35,587 nt of DNA from W0P28-013 sp963621145 (GTDB lineage Bacteria > Bacteroidota > Bacteroidia > Bacteroidales > Paludibacteraceae). The notes below the pieces were generated by a model. It was not told where the DNA came from. It saw only the letters and a list, made by a program, of their open reading frames with translations, and made no database searches. Location of the stretch: contig CAVFDI010000011.1 in assembly GCA_963621145.1 (NCBI GenBank), positions 1-35,587 on the forward strand. Reading direction: 5' to 3'. Positions 7,994 through 15,813 of this stretch are shown in pieces (position 1 is the stretch's first letter; each line of letters starts with the position of its first letter). The translations under genes and the position numbers were made by a program.

Positions 7994-8021
7994 TTTCTAA
8001 TTTCTAGATTTCTGATTTTTA
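7994..8021. repeat. Heptad array (TTTCTAA type)
   Basis: Four 7-mers: TTTCTAA, TTTCTAG, ATTTCTG, ATTTTTA, in the gap between the polyprenyl synthase and the unknown helical gene. Confidence 0.7.
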
Positions 8022-8048
8022 GTTGGTTGAAATGTTGATTTTTTTCAA

Positions 8049-9005
8049 CTACAATTTTCTGTCAACTAATTTTTCTGCAAGTTTTTCGAGTGGTTGCAGG
8101 CTGTTTTTTGCGTCCGAAATTTGATGCAGAATTGCTACTGCCTGTTGATAACGCGCTTCGATGACCTCTTCGCAGAGTTTTGGAATGTCGAGTTGTTGAT
8201 AAATTGTGGTGATTCTGGTAATTTTTTCTGCTTCTGGCAGATTTTTGTCGGCTAGGGTCTGACGAATTTCGGTGCGTTGTGCTGCGTTGGCGCGGTCGAG
8301 TGCGTTGATAAGCAGAAAAGTTTTTTTGCCGCAAAGAATGTCGCCACCAATGCGCTTTCCGAAGGTTTTTTCATCGCCAAAAGTGTCCAGATAGTCGTCT
8401 TTCAGCTGGAATGCAATGCCGACTTCTATTCCATAGTTATAGAGCAAATCTGCATCTTTTTCGCTTGCACCGCCAACAATTGCGCCAATTTTCAGAGCGG
8501 CGGCTAGTAGCACGGCAGTTTTTAAGCGAATCATGTTGTAATATTCTGTGAGTGATACCTCTTCGCAGCGTTCGAAATTGATGTCAAACTGCTGACCTTC
8601 ACACACTTGCAGTGCCGTTTGTGTAAAAATAGGCAGCACTTGGCTGAGCTTGTTTTCGGGCAGGCGTTGCAGTTGCTCGTAGGCTTTTATCATCATGGCG
8701 TCGCCGCTGAGAATGGCTGTGTTGGTGTTCCATTTTCGGTGTACTGTGGGGCGACCGCGGCGCACATCGGCGCAGTCCATCACATCGTCGTGCAGCAGCG
8801 TGAAATTGTGGAAAATCTCGATGGCTAGGGCAGCGGGCAGAGCCTCGGAGTGTGAGCCGCCAAACAGTTCGCATGCCATAAGCACCAGCGTTGGGCGCAG
8901 ACGTTTGCCGCCGCTCTCGAGAGCATAGCCAATGGGTTGGTAGAGTTCGCGTGGCGAGATGTTCCAATCTAGGTTTTGCAGTTGTTGTTCGATGTAGCTT
9001 TGCAC
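8049..9005 (-). CDS. Polyprenyl (geranylgeranyl/farnesyl-type) diphosphate synthase
   Basis: This 318-residue cytoplasmic all-helical enzyme condenses isopentenyl diphosphate onto allylic diphosphates. The first aspartate-rich motif DDVMD is at residues 73-77 and the second, DDYLD, at 203-207. GGKRLRP near residue 32 binds the diphosphate. These are complete trans-prenyltransferase sites. Product chain length cannot be fixed from sequence alone; likely uses are quinone side chains or shorter isoprenoid precursors. The start is a GTG at 9005, as no ATG lies upstream in frame. A minus-strand -7 box is at 9056-9063. It heads a minus-strand run with the next two genes. Confidence 0.93.
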   Translation of the reverse strand: MQSYIEQQLQNLDWNISPRELYQPIGYALESGGKRLRPTLVLMACELFGGSHSEALPAALAIEIFHNFTLLHDDVMDCADVRRGRPTVHRKWNTNTAILSGDAMMIKAYEQLQRLPENKLSQVLPIFTQTALQVCEGQQFDINFERCEEVSLTEYYNMIRLKTAVLLAAALKIGAIVGGASEKDADLLYNYGIEVGIAFQLKDDYLDTFGDEKTFGKRIGGDILCGKKTFLLINALDRANAAQRTEIRQTLADKNLPEAEKITRITTIYQQLDIPKLCEEVIEARYQQAVAILHQISDAKNSLQPLEKLAEKLVDRKL

Positions 9006-9055
9006 GATATTCTGAAATTCAATAGGTTAACGCTGCGAATGTAGGTGTTTTTTTT

Positions 9056-9063
9056 CAAAGTTA
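9056..9063 (-). promoter_or_regulatory. -7 box TAACTTTG for the polyprenyl synthase
   Basis: The complement reads TAACTTTG, about 50 bp upstream of the GTG start. No clear -33 element is seen. Confidence 0.5.
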
Positions 9064-9120
9064 GTCTATTCGCGGCAAAATTTATTATTATTTAATACTG
9101 ATTTAACTTAAATTAGTAAC

Positions 9121-9161
9121 AAGTAGCAAGATATAAGTAGCAAGATATAAGTAGCAAGATT
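9121..9161. repeat. Heptad array (AAGTAGC/AAGATAT alternating)
   Basis: Six units alternate: AAGTAGC, AAGATAT, AAGTAGC, AAGATAT, AAGTAGC, AAGATT. This makes a 14-bp higher-order repeat of two 7-mers. The units are one base from those at 7126-7160 and 32683-32710. Confidence 0.9.
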
Positions 9162-9309
9162 GGCGCAGTGCGGTTTGTGTAGATCTTTAGAACATGGAGC
9201 ATGGATTGTGGGCTGCGGTAGGTACGAATCGGCATTTTCCCGAGAGGCGATTACGGAAAAAATGTTTTGCGCCAGTTTTTTTGCTTTTTCTCTTTTGCAA
9301 AAAAAGTGC

Positions 9310-9317
9310 TATCTTTG
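9310..9317 (+). promoter_or_regulatory. -7 box TATCTTTG for the NifU-like gene
   Basis: TATCTTTG fits TAnnTTTG and gives a leader of about 45 nt. The -33 region is T-rich without a well-spaced TTTG. Confidence 0.6.
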
Positions 9318-9367
9318 CGGTTTAGAACTTTTTTTAGTTACAAACTTCATAAAAACTTTTAGAACTT

Positions 9368-10069
9368 ATGATTTATTCGAAGGAAGTGGAACACATGTGT
9401 TGTGTTGCCAAAGGCCCAAATCACGGGCCAGCGCCCATTCCCGAAGAGGGAAAATGGGTGAAAGCCAAGGAGATTAAAGACATCTCTGGATTGACGCATG
9501 GTATCGGTTGGTGCGCTCCGCAACAGGGCGCTTGCAAACTGACGCTGAATGTGAAAGAGGGTGTGATTGAGGAGGCCTTGGTCGAGACCATCGGCTGCTC
9601 TGGCATGACTCACTCGGCTGCCATGGCTAGCGAAATTTTGCCAGGCAAAACCATTCTCGAAGCACTGAACACCGACTTGGTTTGCGATGCCATTAACACG
9701 GCTATGCGCGAATTGTTCCTGCAAATTGTCTACGGTCGCACGCAATCGGCCTTCAGCGAAGGTGGCTTGATGATTGGTGCTGGTCTCGAGGACTTGGGCA
9801 AAGGCTTGATTTCGCAAACTGGCACGCTCTATGGTACCAAAAAGAAAGGTACGCGCTATCTGCAACTGACCGAGGGTTACATCACTCGCATGTTCCTCGA
9901 CAAGGACGACCAAGTGTGCGGCTACGAATTCGTACACATGGGCAAATTTATGGATGCTGTGAAAAAAGGCATTCCTGCTGATGAGGCTTTGAAATCGGTT
10001 ACGGGCACCTACGGTCGCACCAAACCCGAACAAGGCGCAGTTAAATCTATCGACCCGCGCAAAGACTAA
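9368..10069 (+). CDS. NifU-like Fe-S scaffold-type protein, partner of GGGtGRT
   Basis: This 233-residue protein belongs to the NifU/IscU-like group that occurs beside GGGtGRT proteins in Bacteroidales and Clostridia. Conserved Cys are in MCCVAKG (11, 12), GWCAPQQGACK (49, 56), TIGCSGMTHS (77) and DLVC (106), which suggests an Fe-S or metal site. The role is not established; databases usually name it an iron-sulfur assembly scaffold. The start MIYSKEVEHM matches the family opening. In relatives the GGGtGRT gene usually follows directly. Here a four-helix-bundle gene lies between them. Dense use of GGC and TCG codons suggests good expression. Confidence 0.85.
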   Translation: MIYSKEVEHMCCVAKGPNHGPAPIPEEGKWVKAKEIKDISGLTHGIGWCAPQQGACKLTLNVKEGVIEEALVETIGCSGMTHSAAMASEILPGKTILEALNTDLVCDAINTAMRELFLQIVYGRTQSAFSEGGLMIGAGLEDLGKGLISQTGTLYGTKKKGTRYLQLTEGYITRMFLDKDDQVCGYEFVHMGKFMDAVKKGIPADEALKSVTGTYGRTKPEQGAVKSIDPRKD

Positions 10070-10104
10070 TTAACAATTAAGAATTTTGAATTAAGAATTA
10101 ACGG
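10070..10104. repeat. Heptad array with 27-bp element after the NifU-like stop
   Basis: 7-mers: TTAACAA, TTAAGAA, TTTTGAA, TTAAGAA, TTAACGG. Bases 10075-10101 match 7195-7221 exactly on the opposite strand. The array fills the whole gap between a stop codon and the next ATG at 10106. Confidence 0.9.
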
Positions 10105-10105
10105 T

Positions 10106-10486
10106 ATGAAGAGGGACAATGCGGTTTTGGACAAAAGCAAAGCGTTCGCAATTCGCATTGTCAGATTTTATCAATTTCTGAAAGAAAAGGAGCGTTTTTT
10201 TCCATTGGCAACGCAGATATTGCGTAGCGGAACAAGTATCGGAGCAAATGTTCGTGAAGCAAGCCGAGCCCAAAGTAGTAAAGATTTTTTGAGTAAACTC
10301 TACATTGCGCTGAAAGAATCGGACGAAACGGCTTATTGGCTTGAGTTGATGAACGAAACAGGTTATATCGACGGAAAAGAATATGAAAGTCTGTATAACG
10401 ATTGCGAAGAGTTGATTAAGATGCTGACGGCAATAATTAAAACATGTAAATCCAATGAAAATCCTTCTGAAAATCAGCCAGAGTAA
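10106..10486 (+). CDS. Four-helix-bundle protein (23S rRNA intervening-sequence protein family)
   Basis: This 126-residue helical protein has the TIGR02436 pattern: an N-terminal KSKAFAIRIVRFYQFL helix, then the family hallmark LRSGTSIGANVREA (about residues 45-58), then KDFLSKLYIALKESDETAYWLEL. Relatives are encoded in rRNA intervening sequences of Leptospira and as orphan genes throughout Bacteroidota. They are also related in fold to Avd of diversity-generating retroelements. No reverse transcriptase or variable repeat is nearby, so a DGR is not supported. Codon use differs from its neighbours, with AGT serine and many A-ending codons. It splits the NifU-like/GGGtGRT pair and is bordered by heptad arrays on both sides, which suggests insertion. 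Confidence 0.88.
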   Translation: MKRDNAVLDKSKAFAIRIVRFYQFLKEKERFFPLATQILRSGTSIGANVREASRAQSSKDFLSKLYIALKESDETAYWLELMNETGYIDGKEYESLYNDCEELIKMLTAIIKTCKSNENPSENQPE

Positions 10487-10520
10487 CTCTAAAAATTGGC
10501 GCACAAACGCTGATTAACCG

Positions 10521-10554
10521 AAATTCTAAATTCTAAATTCTAAATTCTAAATTC
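10521..10554. repeat. Heptad array (AAATTCT x4.9)
   Basis: Four perfect copies of AAATTCT plus six bases of a fifth. The array ends 8 bp before the GGGtGRT start codon. Confidence 0.95.
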
Positions 10555-10562
10555 ACACTGAG

Positions 10563-11573
10563 ATGATTAGAGAAGTAAAATTTGAAAGTCAAGATCGCCG
10601 CATGAAACAAATTTTGGCGGCGTTGAATGCGAATGGCATCTCGTCTATCGAAGAGGCCAACGAAATCTGCGAAAAAGCAGGTCTCGACCCATACAAAACC
10701 TGCGAAGAGACGCAGATGATTTGTTTTGAAAATGCCAAATGGGCTTACGTTGTTGGCTCTGCCATCGCTCTGAAAAAAGGTTGCAAAAATGCCGCCGACG
10801 CTGCCGAGGCTATCGGCATTGGTCTGCAAAGTTTCTGCATTCCTGGCTCTGTGGCCGACGATCGCAAAGTAGGTCTTGGACATGGCAACCTTGCCGCTCG
10901 TCTGCTGCGCGAAGAGACACAATGTTTCGCCTTCCTTGCTGGTCACGAGTCGTTTGCTGCTGCCGAGGGCGCTATCAAAATTGCCGAAATGGCCAACAAA
11001 GTGCGCAAAAATCCATTGCGTTGCATTCTGAACGGTCTGGGCAAAGACGCTGCCATGATTATCAGCCGCATCAATGGTTTCACATACGTGCAGACCGAGT
11101 TCGACTACTACACTGGCGAACTGAAAGTGGTGAAAGAGACTGCCTACAGCGATGGTCCGCGTGCCAAAGTGAAATGCTATGGTGCCGACGATGTGCGCGA
11201 AGGCGTTGCCATTCTGTGGAAAGAGAATGTAGATGTGTCGATAACGGGTAACTCTACCAACCCAACGCGTTTCCAACACCCAGTGGCTGGCACTTACAAG
11301 AAAGAGCGCATTTTGGCTGGTAAACCATACTTCAGCGTTGCATCGGGTGGCGGCACGGGTCGTACTTTGCACCCCGACAATATGGCTGCAGGTCCTGCTT
11401 CGTATGGCATGACCGACACCATGGGACGTATGCACAGCGATGCACAATTCGCTGGTTCGTCGTCGGTTCCGGCGCACGTAGAGATGATGGGCTTCCTTGG
11501 CATCGGCAACAACCCGATGGTAGGTTGCACCGTGGCTTGTGCTGTGAATGTAGCACTTGCACTGAACAAGTAA
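10563..11573 (+). CDS. GGGtGRT protein
   Basis: This 336-residue protein is named for its motif GGGTGRT, seen here at residues 262-268 within VASGGGTGRTLHPDN. The rest of the sequence is also highly typical, including a C-terminal MMGFLGIGNNPMVGCTVACAVNVA stretch rich in Gly and Cys. The family (PF14057) has no established activity. It co-occurs with the NifU-like protein encoded at 9368-10069, so a shared Fe-S or cofactor-related role is a reasonable inference. Strong codon bias suggests abundance. The gene ends in a good intrinsic terminator. Any promoter of its own would have to lie in or before the heptad array. Confidence 0.92.
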   Translation: MIREVKFESQDRRMKQILAALNANGISSIEEANEICEKAGLDPYKTCEETQMICFENAKWAYVVGSAIALKKGCKNAADAAEAIGIGLQSFCIPGSVADDRKVGLGHGNLAARLLREETQCFAFLAGHESFAAAEGAIKIAEMANKVRKNPLRCILNGLGKDAAMIISRINGFTYVQTEFDYYTGELKVVKETAYSDGPRAKVKCYGADDVREGVAILWKENVDVSITGNSTNPTRFQHPVAGTYKKERILAGKPYFSVASGGGTGRTLHPDNMAAGPASYGMTDTMGRMHSDAQFAGSSSVPAHVEMMGFLGIGNNPMVGCTVACAVNVALALNK

Positions 11574-11585
11574 TCAGACTGAAAC

Positions 11586-11625
11586 GACAGGAAGTGCCTT
11601 TTGTGGGTGCTTTCTGTCTTTTTTT
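11586..11625 (+). terminator. Intrinsic terminator after the GGGtGRT gene
   Basis: GACAGGAAGTGCC pairs with GGGTGCTTTCTGTC, allowing G-U pairs, followed by a run of seven T. Confidence 0.85.
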
Positions 11626-11657
11626 AGTTGATAGTTTAGAGGATTGTTAACTGCATG

Positions 11658-11686
11658 GAATGTGGACGCATTCGGTGCGTTTCTAT
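11658..11686. repeat. Dispersed palindrome GGACGCA...TGCGT, copy 1
   Basis: ACGCA at 11666-11670 pairs with TGCGT at 11675-11679. The block aligns over about 29 bp with 25859-25887, sharing GAAT, GGACGCA, CGG, GCGT and CTA at the same spacing. Confidence 0.55.
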
Positions 11687-11722
11687 GTCTTGTTCAAAAA
11701 CAATCTGAAAAAACGACTAATC

Positions 11723-11757
11723 AGAAATTAGAAATTAGAAATTAGAAATAAGAAATT
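11723..11757. repeat. Heptad array (AGAAATT x5)
   Basis: Five units: AGAAATT three times, then AGAAATA, then AGAAATT. It lies 45 bp before the permease start codon. Confidence 0.95.
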
Positions 11758-11802
11758 TTTTCGCTTCTAATGCCTAACTAACCCCGCTTTTATTCCGAAA
11801 AA

Positions 11803-13041
11803 ATGAATTTTCCGCTTTACATTGCACGCCATTTTCAGTTCGACGAGAGTGATGGGCATCGCATGTCGCGACCTGCCGTGCGCATTGCCACTGCTGGCAT
11901 TGCCGTGGGTTTGGCTGTGATGTTGGTGGCGGTGGCGGTGGTTGTGGGCTTCAAACAGGAGGTGAGCAATCAGATTGTGGGCTTTGGGTCGCACATTCAG
12001 GTGTCGAATTACGCTGTGAGCGATGGTGTAGACGCAGTGCCTATTGCGCCAAGCGATTCGCTAGTGCAGACTCTCGCCGCCTTGCCGCACATCGAGCGGG
12101 TGCAGCGCATTGCCGAAAAGCCTGGCATTGTAAAAACTGACAATGATTTTGAAGGAATAGTGCTGAAGGGCGTCGATCGATCGTTCGATTGGACATTTTT
12201 TCGCACTCATCTGGTGGCGGGCGATACGCTAATGCTCAGCGATAGCACGCTATCGAACCAAGCCATGATTTCGCGCCACACGGCCGATTTGTTGCGCTTG
12301 CAAGTGGGCGACAGGTTCAACGCCTATTTTGTGGGAAATCCTGTGCGGGCGCGGCGTTTCACGGTCGGCGGCATCTACGAAACCGCTTTTGCCGATTTCG
12401 ACAAACTCTATGTGCTTGCCGATTTGCGACAGGTGCAAAAATTGAATGGCTGGAACACGCAGCAAATCAGTAAGTTAGAACTTCTTGTTGATGATTTCGG
12501 CGCGCTTGGTGAGGCCGAAAGTGGCGTGTTTTTTGCCACTATCACTTCGCCCGAAGGTGGAACTTTGCAGACGCGCAGCATCAGAAAAATTGTGCCGCGC
12601 ATGTTCGAGTGGCTCGATATGCTCGATGTGAATGCGTGGGTTATTCTTGCGCTGATGTTGGCTGTGGCGGGCTTCAACATGATTTCGGGACTGCTCATCA
12701 TCATTCTCGAGCGCACCAATGCCATTGGTATGCTCAAAGCCATGGGCGCACGCAATTGGACCATTCGCAAAGTGTTTATTTGTCAATCGGCATTTCTTAT
12801 TGGCAAAGGCATGTTTTGGGGCAATGTGGTGGGCTGCGCTTTGGTCATGATTGAGTCGCTGACGCACGCCATTCCGCTCGATCCTGCCATGTACTATGTG
12901 AGTTATGTGCCAGTGTCGCTCAGTGTGGAGTATTGGTTGCTGATAAATGTCGGCACTTTGGTGCTTACGCTGCTCATGCTCATTGCGCCATCGCACATTG
13001 TGGCGCACATTCAGCCTGCCAAGGCGATAAAGTTCGACTAA
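11803..13041 (+). CDS. FtsX/LolC-like ABC transporter permease
   Basis: This 412-residue inner-membrane protein has the MacB/FtsX layout: one N-terminal membrane helix (about 27-49, after PAVRIATAGIAVGLAVMLV), a periplasmic domain of about 220 residues, and three C-terminal helices. The motif GLLIIILERTNAIGMLKAMGA near 295-315 is the conserved FtsX-family segment. Bacteroidetes homologues of this size are annotated as LolC/LolE-type lipoprotein-release permeases or simply FtsX-like. No ATPase gene is adjacent, so the partner must lie elsewhere. The start ATG is preceded by an A-rich stretch and a heptad array. The gene ends 32 bp before a convergent gene. Confidence 0.88.
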   Translation: MNFPLYIARHFQFDESDGHRMSRPAVRIATAGIAVGLAVMLVAVAVVVGFKQEVSNQIVGFGSHIQVSNYAVSDGVDAVPIAPSDSLVQTLAALPHIERVQRIAEKPGIVKTDNDFEGIVLKGVDRSFDWTFFRTHLVAGDTLMLSDSTLSNQAMISRHTADLLRLQVGDRFNAYFVGNPVRARRFTVGGIYETAFADFDKLYVLADLRQVQKLNGWNTQQISKLELLVDDFGALGEAESGVFFATITSPEGGTLQTRSIRKIVPRMFEWLDMLDVNAWVILALMLAVAGFNMISGLLIIILERTNAIGMLKAMGARNWTIRKVFICQSAFLIGKGMFWGNVVGCALVMIESLTHAIPLDPAMYYVSYVPVSLSVEYWLLINVGTLVLTLLMLIAPSHIVAHIQPAKAIKFD

Positions 13042-13044
13042 ATC

Positions 13045-13077
13045 AATTACATAATTTCCAATTATCCAATTAACTAA
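13045..13077. repeat. Degenerate AATT-phased array between convergent genes
   Basis: After the permease stop, AATT recurs every 7-8 bp (AATTACAT, AATTTCC, AATTATCC, AATTAACT, AATT). It is a looser relative of the heptad arrays and covers the whole 32-bp gap. Confidence 0.5.
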
Positions 13078-13283
13078 TTGGGTGAAAAGAAGGAGGTAGA
13101 TTCTTGTTCGCTAAACTGTTTTTCGTTGTCGCGAGCGGTTTCTGCTACGGCATCGCTATAGCCCGTGAGTGCGGCAAAAGGCGAGAATTGCGAGGCGCGG
13201 TCGGCCATCGACATGCGCGGTTGCGTGGTTGGTTCGTGGTGCGGCAGGTCGATTATTTCCTTGTATTTTTCGTCGAGATCCAT
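13074..13283 (-). CDS. Small YolD-like protein linked to a Y-family polymerase
   Basis: This 69-residue soluble protein centres on RMSMADRASQFSPFAALTGY. I recognise this motif from small YolD-like proteins that lie beside Y-family DNA polymerases in Firmicutes. Before it comes an acidic segment with IIDLPHHEP. No activity is established for the family; association with translesion synthesis is inferred from context. The ATG at 13283, 5 bp after the transglutaminase stop, is the likely start. A longer frame from 13313 would overlap that gene. It is the last of three minus-strand genes headed by the polymerase, which supports the assignment. Confidence 0.8.
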   Translation of the reverse strand: MDLDEKYKEIIDLPHHEPTTQPRMSMADRASQFSPFAALTGYSDAVAETARDNEKQFSEQESTSFFSPN

Positions 13284-13287
13284 TTTC

Positions 13288-13983
13288 TTAAGAATTGCGC
13301 ATTTTTCGCACATTGCGGTTCATCAGATGTCGGCCAATGTGCTGATACACAAAGCGTTTCAGCGCAGTCATTTGCTGATGATGCTCCACAAGCAGCGCGT
13401 CGGGCGACGGATAAACGCCAAAATCCTGATTGATGCCTTCGCTCTGAATGTAGGTGTTGCAGTGGTCGAAATCGACTGTTGGGTGCTGCAAATCTTTCAC
13501 TGCCACGCCGTAGCCGCAAAATTCGGTGCAGTTGGCAAAGCGTCGTTGCAGTTTGGTAAGGTATGCGCTATCGATGATGAACGCCTCCAACTCGTACCAG
13601 CGCCCGTCGAGTAGCACTTCCACCCAACTGTGAAACACATTTCGTGGTGCGAGCAGATAGACCAACCCCGTCATGGCGCCACGCTGCAGCCGTTTGTCGA
13701 TGGTGAAACCATGCACGCGGCACGCCACGCCGCAAGCGCGCAAAAGTGCCATCAGCAGCGTGCCTTTGGTGTTGCATTGTCCGTAGCCGTCGTTAAGAAC
13801 TTGCGCTGCCGTGATGCTGTCGTCCACATTGTAGCCGAAGAGAATTTCGTTGCGCACAAAGTTGTAGATGGCTTTCGTGCGGTCGAATTCGTCGAGCTTT
13901 TTCCAGCCTCGCGTGGCAATCAGTTGCTGAATTTTTTCGTTCGAAAAATTCAACATTGTCGTTTCTGAAAGGTATTCTTGCAT
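13288..13983 (-). CDS. Transglutaminase-like cysteine protease-fold protein
   Basis: This 231-residue soluble protein has a transglutaminase core. The Cys lies in DGYGQCNTKG (C70), the His in NVFHSWVEV (H118), and an acidic residue in WYELEAF (131/133), giving the expected Cys-His-Asp/Glu order. No signal peptide is seen, so it should be cytoplasmic. The family includes peptidases and peptide amidases as well as true transglutaminases, and the substrate is unknown. It lies between a Y-family polymerase and a YolD-like gene on the same strand, with a 5-bp gap to the latter. Co-transcription is likely. Its presence in a DNA-damage-type operon is unexpected. Confidence 0.88.
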   Translation of the reverse strand: MQEYLSETTMLNFSNEKIQQLIATRGWKKLDEFDRTKAIYNFVRNEILFGYNVDDSITAAQVLNDGYGQCNTKGTLLMALLRACGVACRVHGFTIDKRLQRGAMTGLVYLLAPRNVFHSWVEVLLDGRWYELEAFIIDSAYLTKLQRRFANCTEFCGYGVAVKDLQHPTVDFDHCNTYIQSEGINQDFGVYPSPDALLVEHHQQMTALKRFVYQHIGRHLMNRNVRKMRNS

Positions 13984-14070
13984 AAAAAGTTTTTATTTTG
14001 TAAAATTCTGATAATTAGGGATTTATCAGCTACTTTTACGTTTTACTCAATCTAGTATACTCCTCATTTT

Positions 14071-14104
14071 TAACTCCTAACTCCTAACTCCTAACTCCTA
14101 ACTA
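14071..14104. repeat. Heptad array (TAACTCC x4)
   Basis: Four perfect TAACTCC units and a partial fifth. On the minus strand the array begins about 2 bp after the polymerase stop codon and lies about 90 bp before the transglutaminase ATG. Confidence 0.95.
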
Positions 14105-14106
14105 AT

Positions 14107-15624
14107 TTAGGCTTTGTGCCCACCAATTTGGTTGTTGCGTTCTTTGGCTGTGGCGCCTTCTTCGAAATTCATGCCTTTCAAGATGGCGTTTTTGCCAAAT
14201 TTCTTCTTTATGGCGAGGGTGGCTTGTTGAATGCGTCGTTCGCGCTCGAGTGCTGTTTTTTCGGCATTTTTCTGTTCTTCGATGGCGGCGTTATCAGCAA
14301 AAAGATCGAGTTGAATGGCTGGCGCCGACTGCTTTTTTGTATTGGCGTCGTTTTCGCTCAAAAGATGATTTGCCACGATGTAGATGCGGCGTACCAGCAG
14401 TTGGCGGTCCACAATGCGATCGAACAAATCGGAGGTTGCATGCAAAATTTTGCGCGTCGACGAGGTGTGGCAATCGAGGTTGATGGAGCCGTGCGCTTTT
14501 TTTGGTGCCAATCGGCCGTAATGGTCTTTTTCCACAGGACCATGATAGCGTTGGCGGCGCGCAGGGTCGGTCAGATTTTCCACATCGTAGCAGATGGTCA
14601 GCACCATTTGGTCGGTAACGAGACCTTTGTCCACCAAATCGAGCGAGAGCAAATCGGCCATTTCGCGCACCACCACACGTGCTTTTTCGAAAGTGTAGGC
14701 GCACGCCAGCACTTGTCCCGAGCTGATGCTGTTGGTGGCGGGTCGGTAGGCTTTGATGGCCTCGATGGTGCATGATTCCCAGCCCCAAGCGTGGTCGATG
14801 AGCAGTTCGGCATTTTTGCCAAAAAGTTGATAGAGCAGTCGTTCGTTGCGGTGCGAACAGAGCGCCACATCGCCCATGGTGAGCATGCCATAGTCGGCAA
14901 GTTTGGCCGCGATGCCACGTCCAACGCGCCAAAAATCGGTGATTGGTTGGTGGTTCCACAGTTCGCGGCGGAAACGCTGTTCGTCGAGCGAGGCAATGCG
15001 CACGCCATTTTCGTCGGCTGGAATGTGTTTTGCCACAATGTCCATCGCCACTTTGCACAGAAAAAGATTTGTTCCGATGCCTGCTGTGGCTGTTATTCCC
15101 GTGGTTTGCAGCACATCGAGAATGATTTTCATGGCCAATTGATGCGCAGTGAGGCCGTAACTTTGCAGATATTTTGTGGCATCGATAAAAACCTCGTCGA
15201 TGGAATAGACCACAATGTCCTCGGCTGCAGCGTATTTCAGATAGATGCTGTAGATGCGGGTGCTGTAGCGCATATAGTACGACATGCGTGGCGGCGCAGC
15301 AATGAAATCGAGTTCGAGTGCGGGATTTTTCTGCAGTTCAGAAAGAAAATGCGATTTGCCGCTGAAACGATGTTGCGGTGCCGCCATTTGCCGTTGGCGA
15401 TTGACCTCGCGCACACGCTGCCGCACCTCGAAAAGTCGCGCACGTCCGCCAATTCCGAAACTTTTGAGCGATGGTGTTACGGCAAGGCAGATGGTCTTGT
15501 CGGTGCGACTCTCGTCGGCCACCACAAGGTTCGTATCGAGCGGATCGAGTCCACGCTCGCGGCACTCGACCGAGGCAAAAAACGACTTGAGGTCGATGGC
15601 AATATAGGTGCGATTGCGTTCCAT
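14107..15624 (-). CDS. Y-family DNA polymerase (UmuC/DinB-like)
   Basis: This 505-residue polymerase should carry out error-prone bypass of DNA lesions. The catalytic motifs are AIDLKSFFASVEC (first metal Asp at residue 11) and YSIDEVFID (Asp143, Glu144). A thumb with TAGIGTNLFLCKVAMD and little-finger sequence follow. The C-terminus carries a QLDLFAD clamp-binding-like motif and the tail FGKNAILKGMNFEEGAT with a final IGGHKA. That tail is shared with the Firmicutes-type enzymes that travel with YolD-like proteins. The ATG at 15624 is the start; a longer frame uses TTG. A gap of about 80 bp separates it from tRNA-Leu upstream on the same strand. Confidence 0.92.
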   Translation of the reverse strand: MERNRTYIAIDLKSFFASVECRERGLDPLDTNLVVADESRTDKTICLAVTPSLKSFGIGGRARLFEVRQRVREVNRQRQMAAPQHRFSGKSHFLSELQKNPALELDFIAAPPRMSYYMRYSTRIYSIYLKYAAAEDIVVYSIDEVFIDATKYLQSYGLTAHQLAMKIILDVLQTTGITATAGIGTNLFLCKVAMDIVAKHIPADENGVRIASLDEQRFRRELWNHQPITDFWRVGRGIAAKLADYGMLTMGDVALCSHRNERLLYQLFGKNAELLIDHAWGWESCTIEAIKAYRPATNSISSGQVLACAYTFEKARVVVREMADLLSLDLVDKGLVTDQMVLTICYDVENLTDPARRQRYHGPVEKDHYGRLAPKKAHGSINLDCHTSSTRKILHATSDLFDRIVDRQLLVRRIYIVANHLLSENDANTKKQSAPAIQLDLFADNAAIEEQKNAEKTALERERRIQQATLAIKKKFGKNAILKGMNFEEGATAKERNNQIGGHKA

Positions 15625-15706
15625 CAGATAGCAAAAAAACGGCTCCAAACGCAGTTTGAAGGCCGTTCTCTTTCATTCAACCAATCATTCGATTGATTTT
15701 TCTTTG

Positions 15707-15792
15707 TACCGGAAGTGGGACTTGAACCCACACGACCATTACTGGTCAACGGATTTTAAGTCCGTCTTGTCTACCGATTCCAACATTCCGGC
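15707..15792 (-). tRNA. tRNA-Leu (anticodon TAA)
   Basis: The 86-nt minus-strand sequence folds as a class II tRNA. The acceptor stem GCCGGAA pairs with TTCCGGT (one G-U), and the anticodon stem ACGGA/TCCGT encloses CTTAAAA. A variable arm of the length expected for Leu is present, and the T arm contains GGTTCAAGTCC. The discriminator is A and CCA is not encoded. Confidence 0.96.
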
Positions 15793-15813
15793 ATCGCCCA
15801 ACAAAAAGGCGTG

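Larger units (their letters stand above)
9006..9367. other. Divergent intergenic region
   Basis: This gap between divergent genes holds a minus-strand -7 box, a heptad array at 9121-9161 and a plus-strand -7 box at 9310-9317. The stretch 9162-9290 is open in one frame (9160-9477), but that frame runs into the NifU-like gene in another phase and has no recognisable content. Confidence 0.6.

Noticed and set aside
10106..10486. Avd gene of a diversity-generating retroelement
   Set aside because: The fold is related, but there is no reverse transcriptase, template repeat or variable repeat in the window.
14791..15696. A 301-codon plus-strand frame
   Set aside because: It is antisense to the Y-family polymerase and has no recognisable domain.
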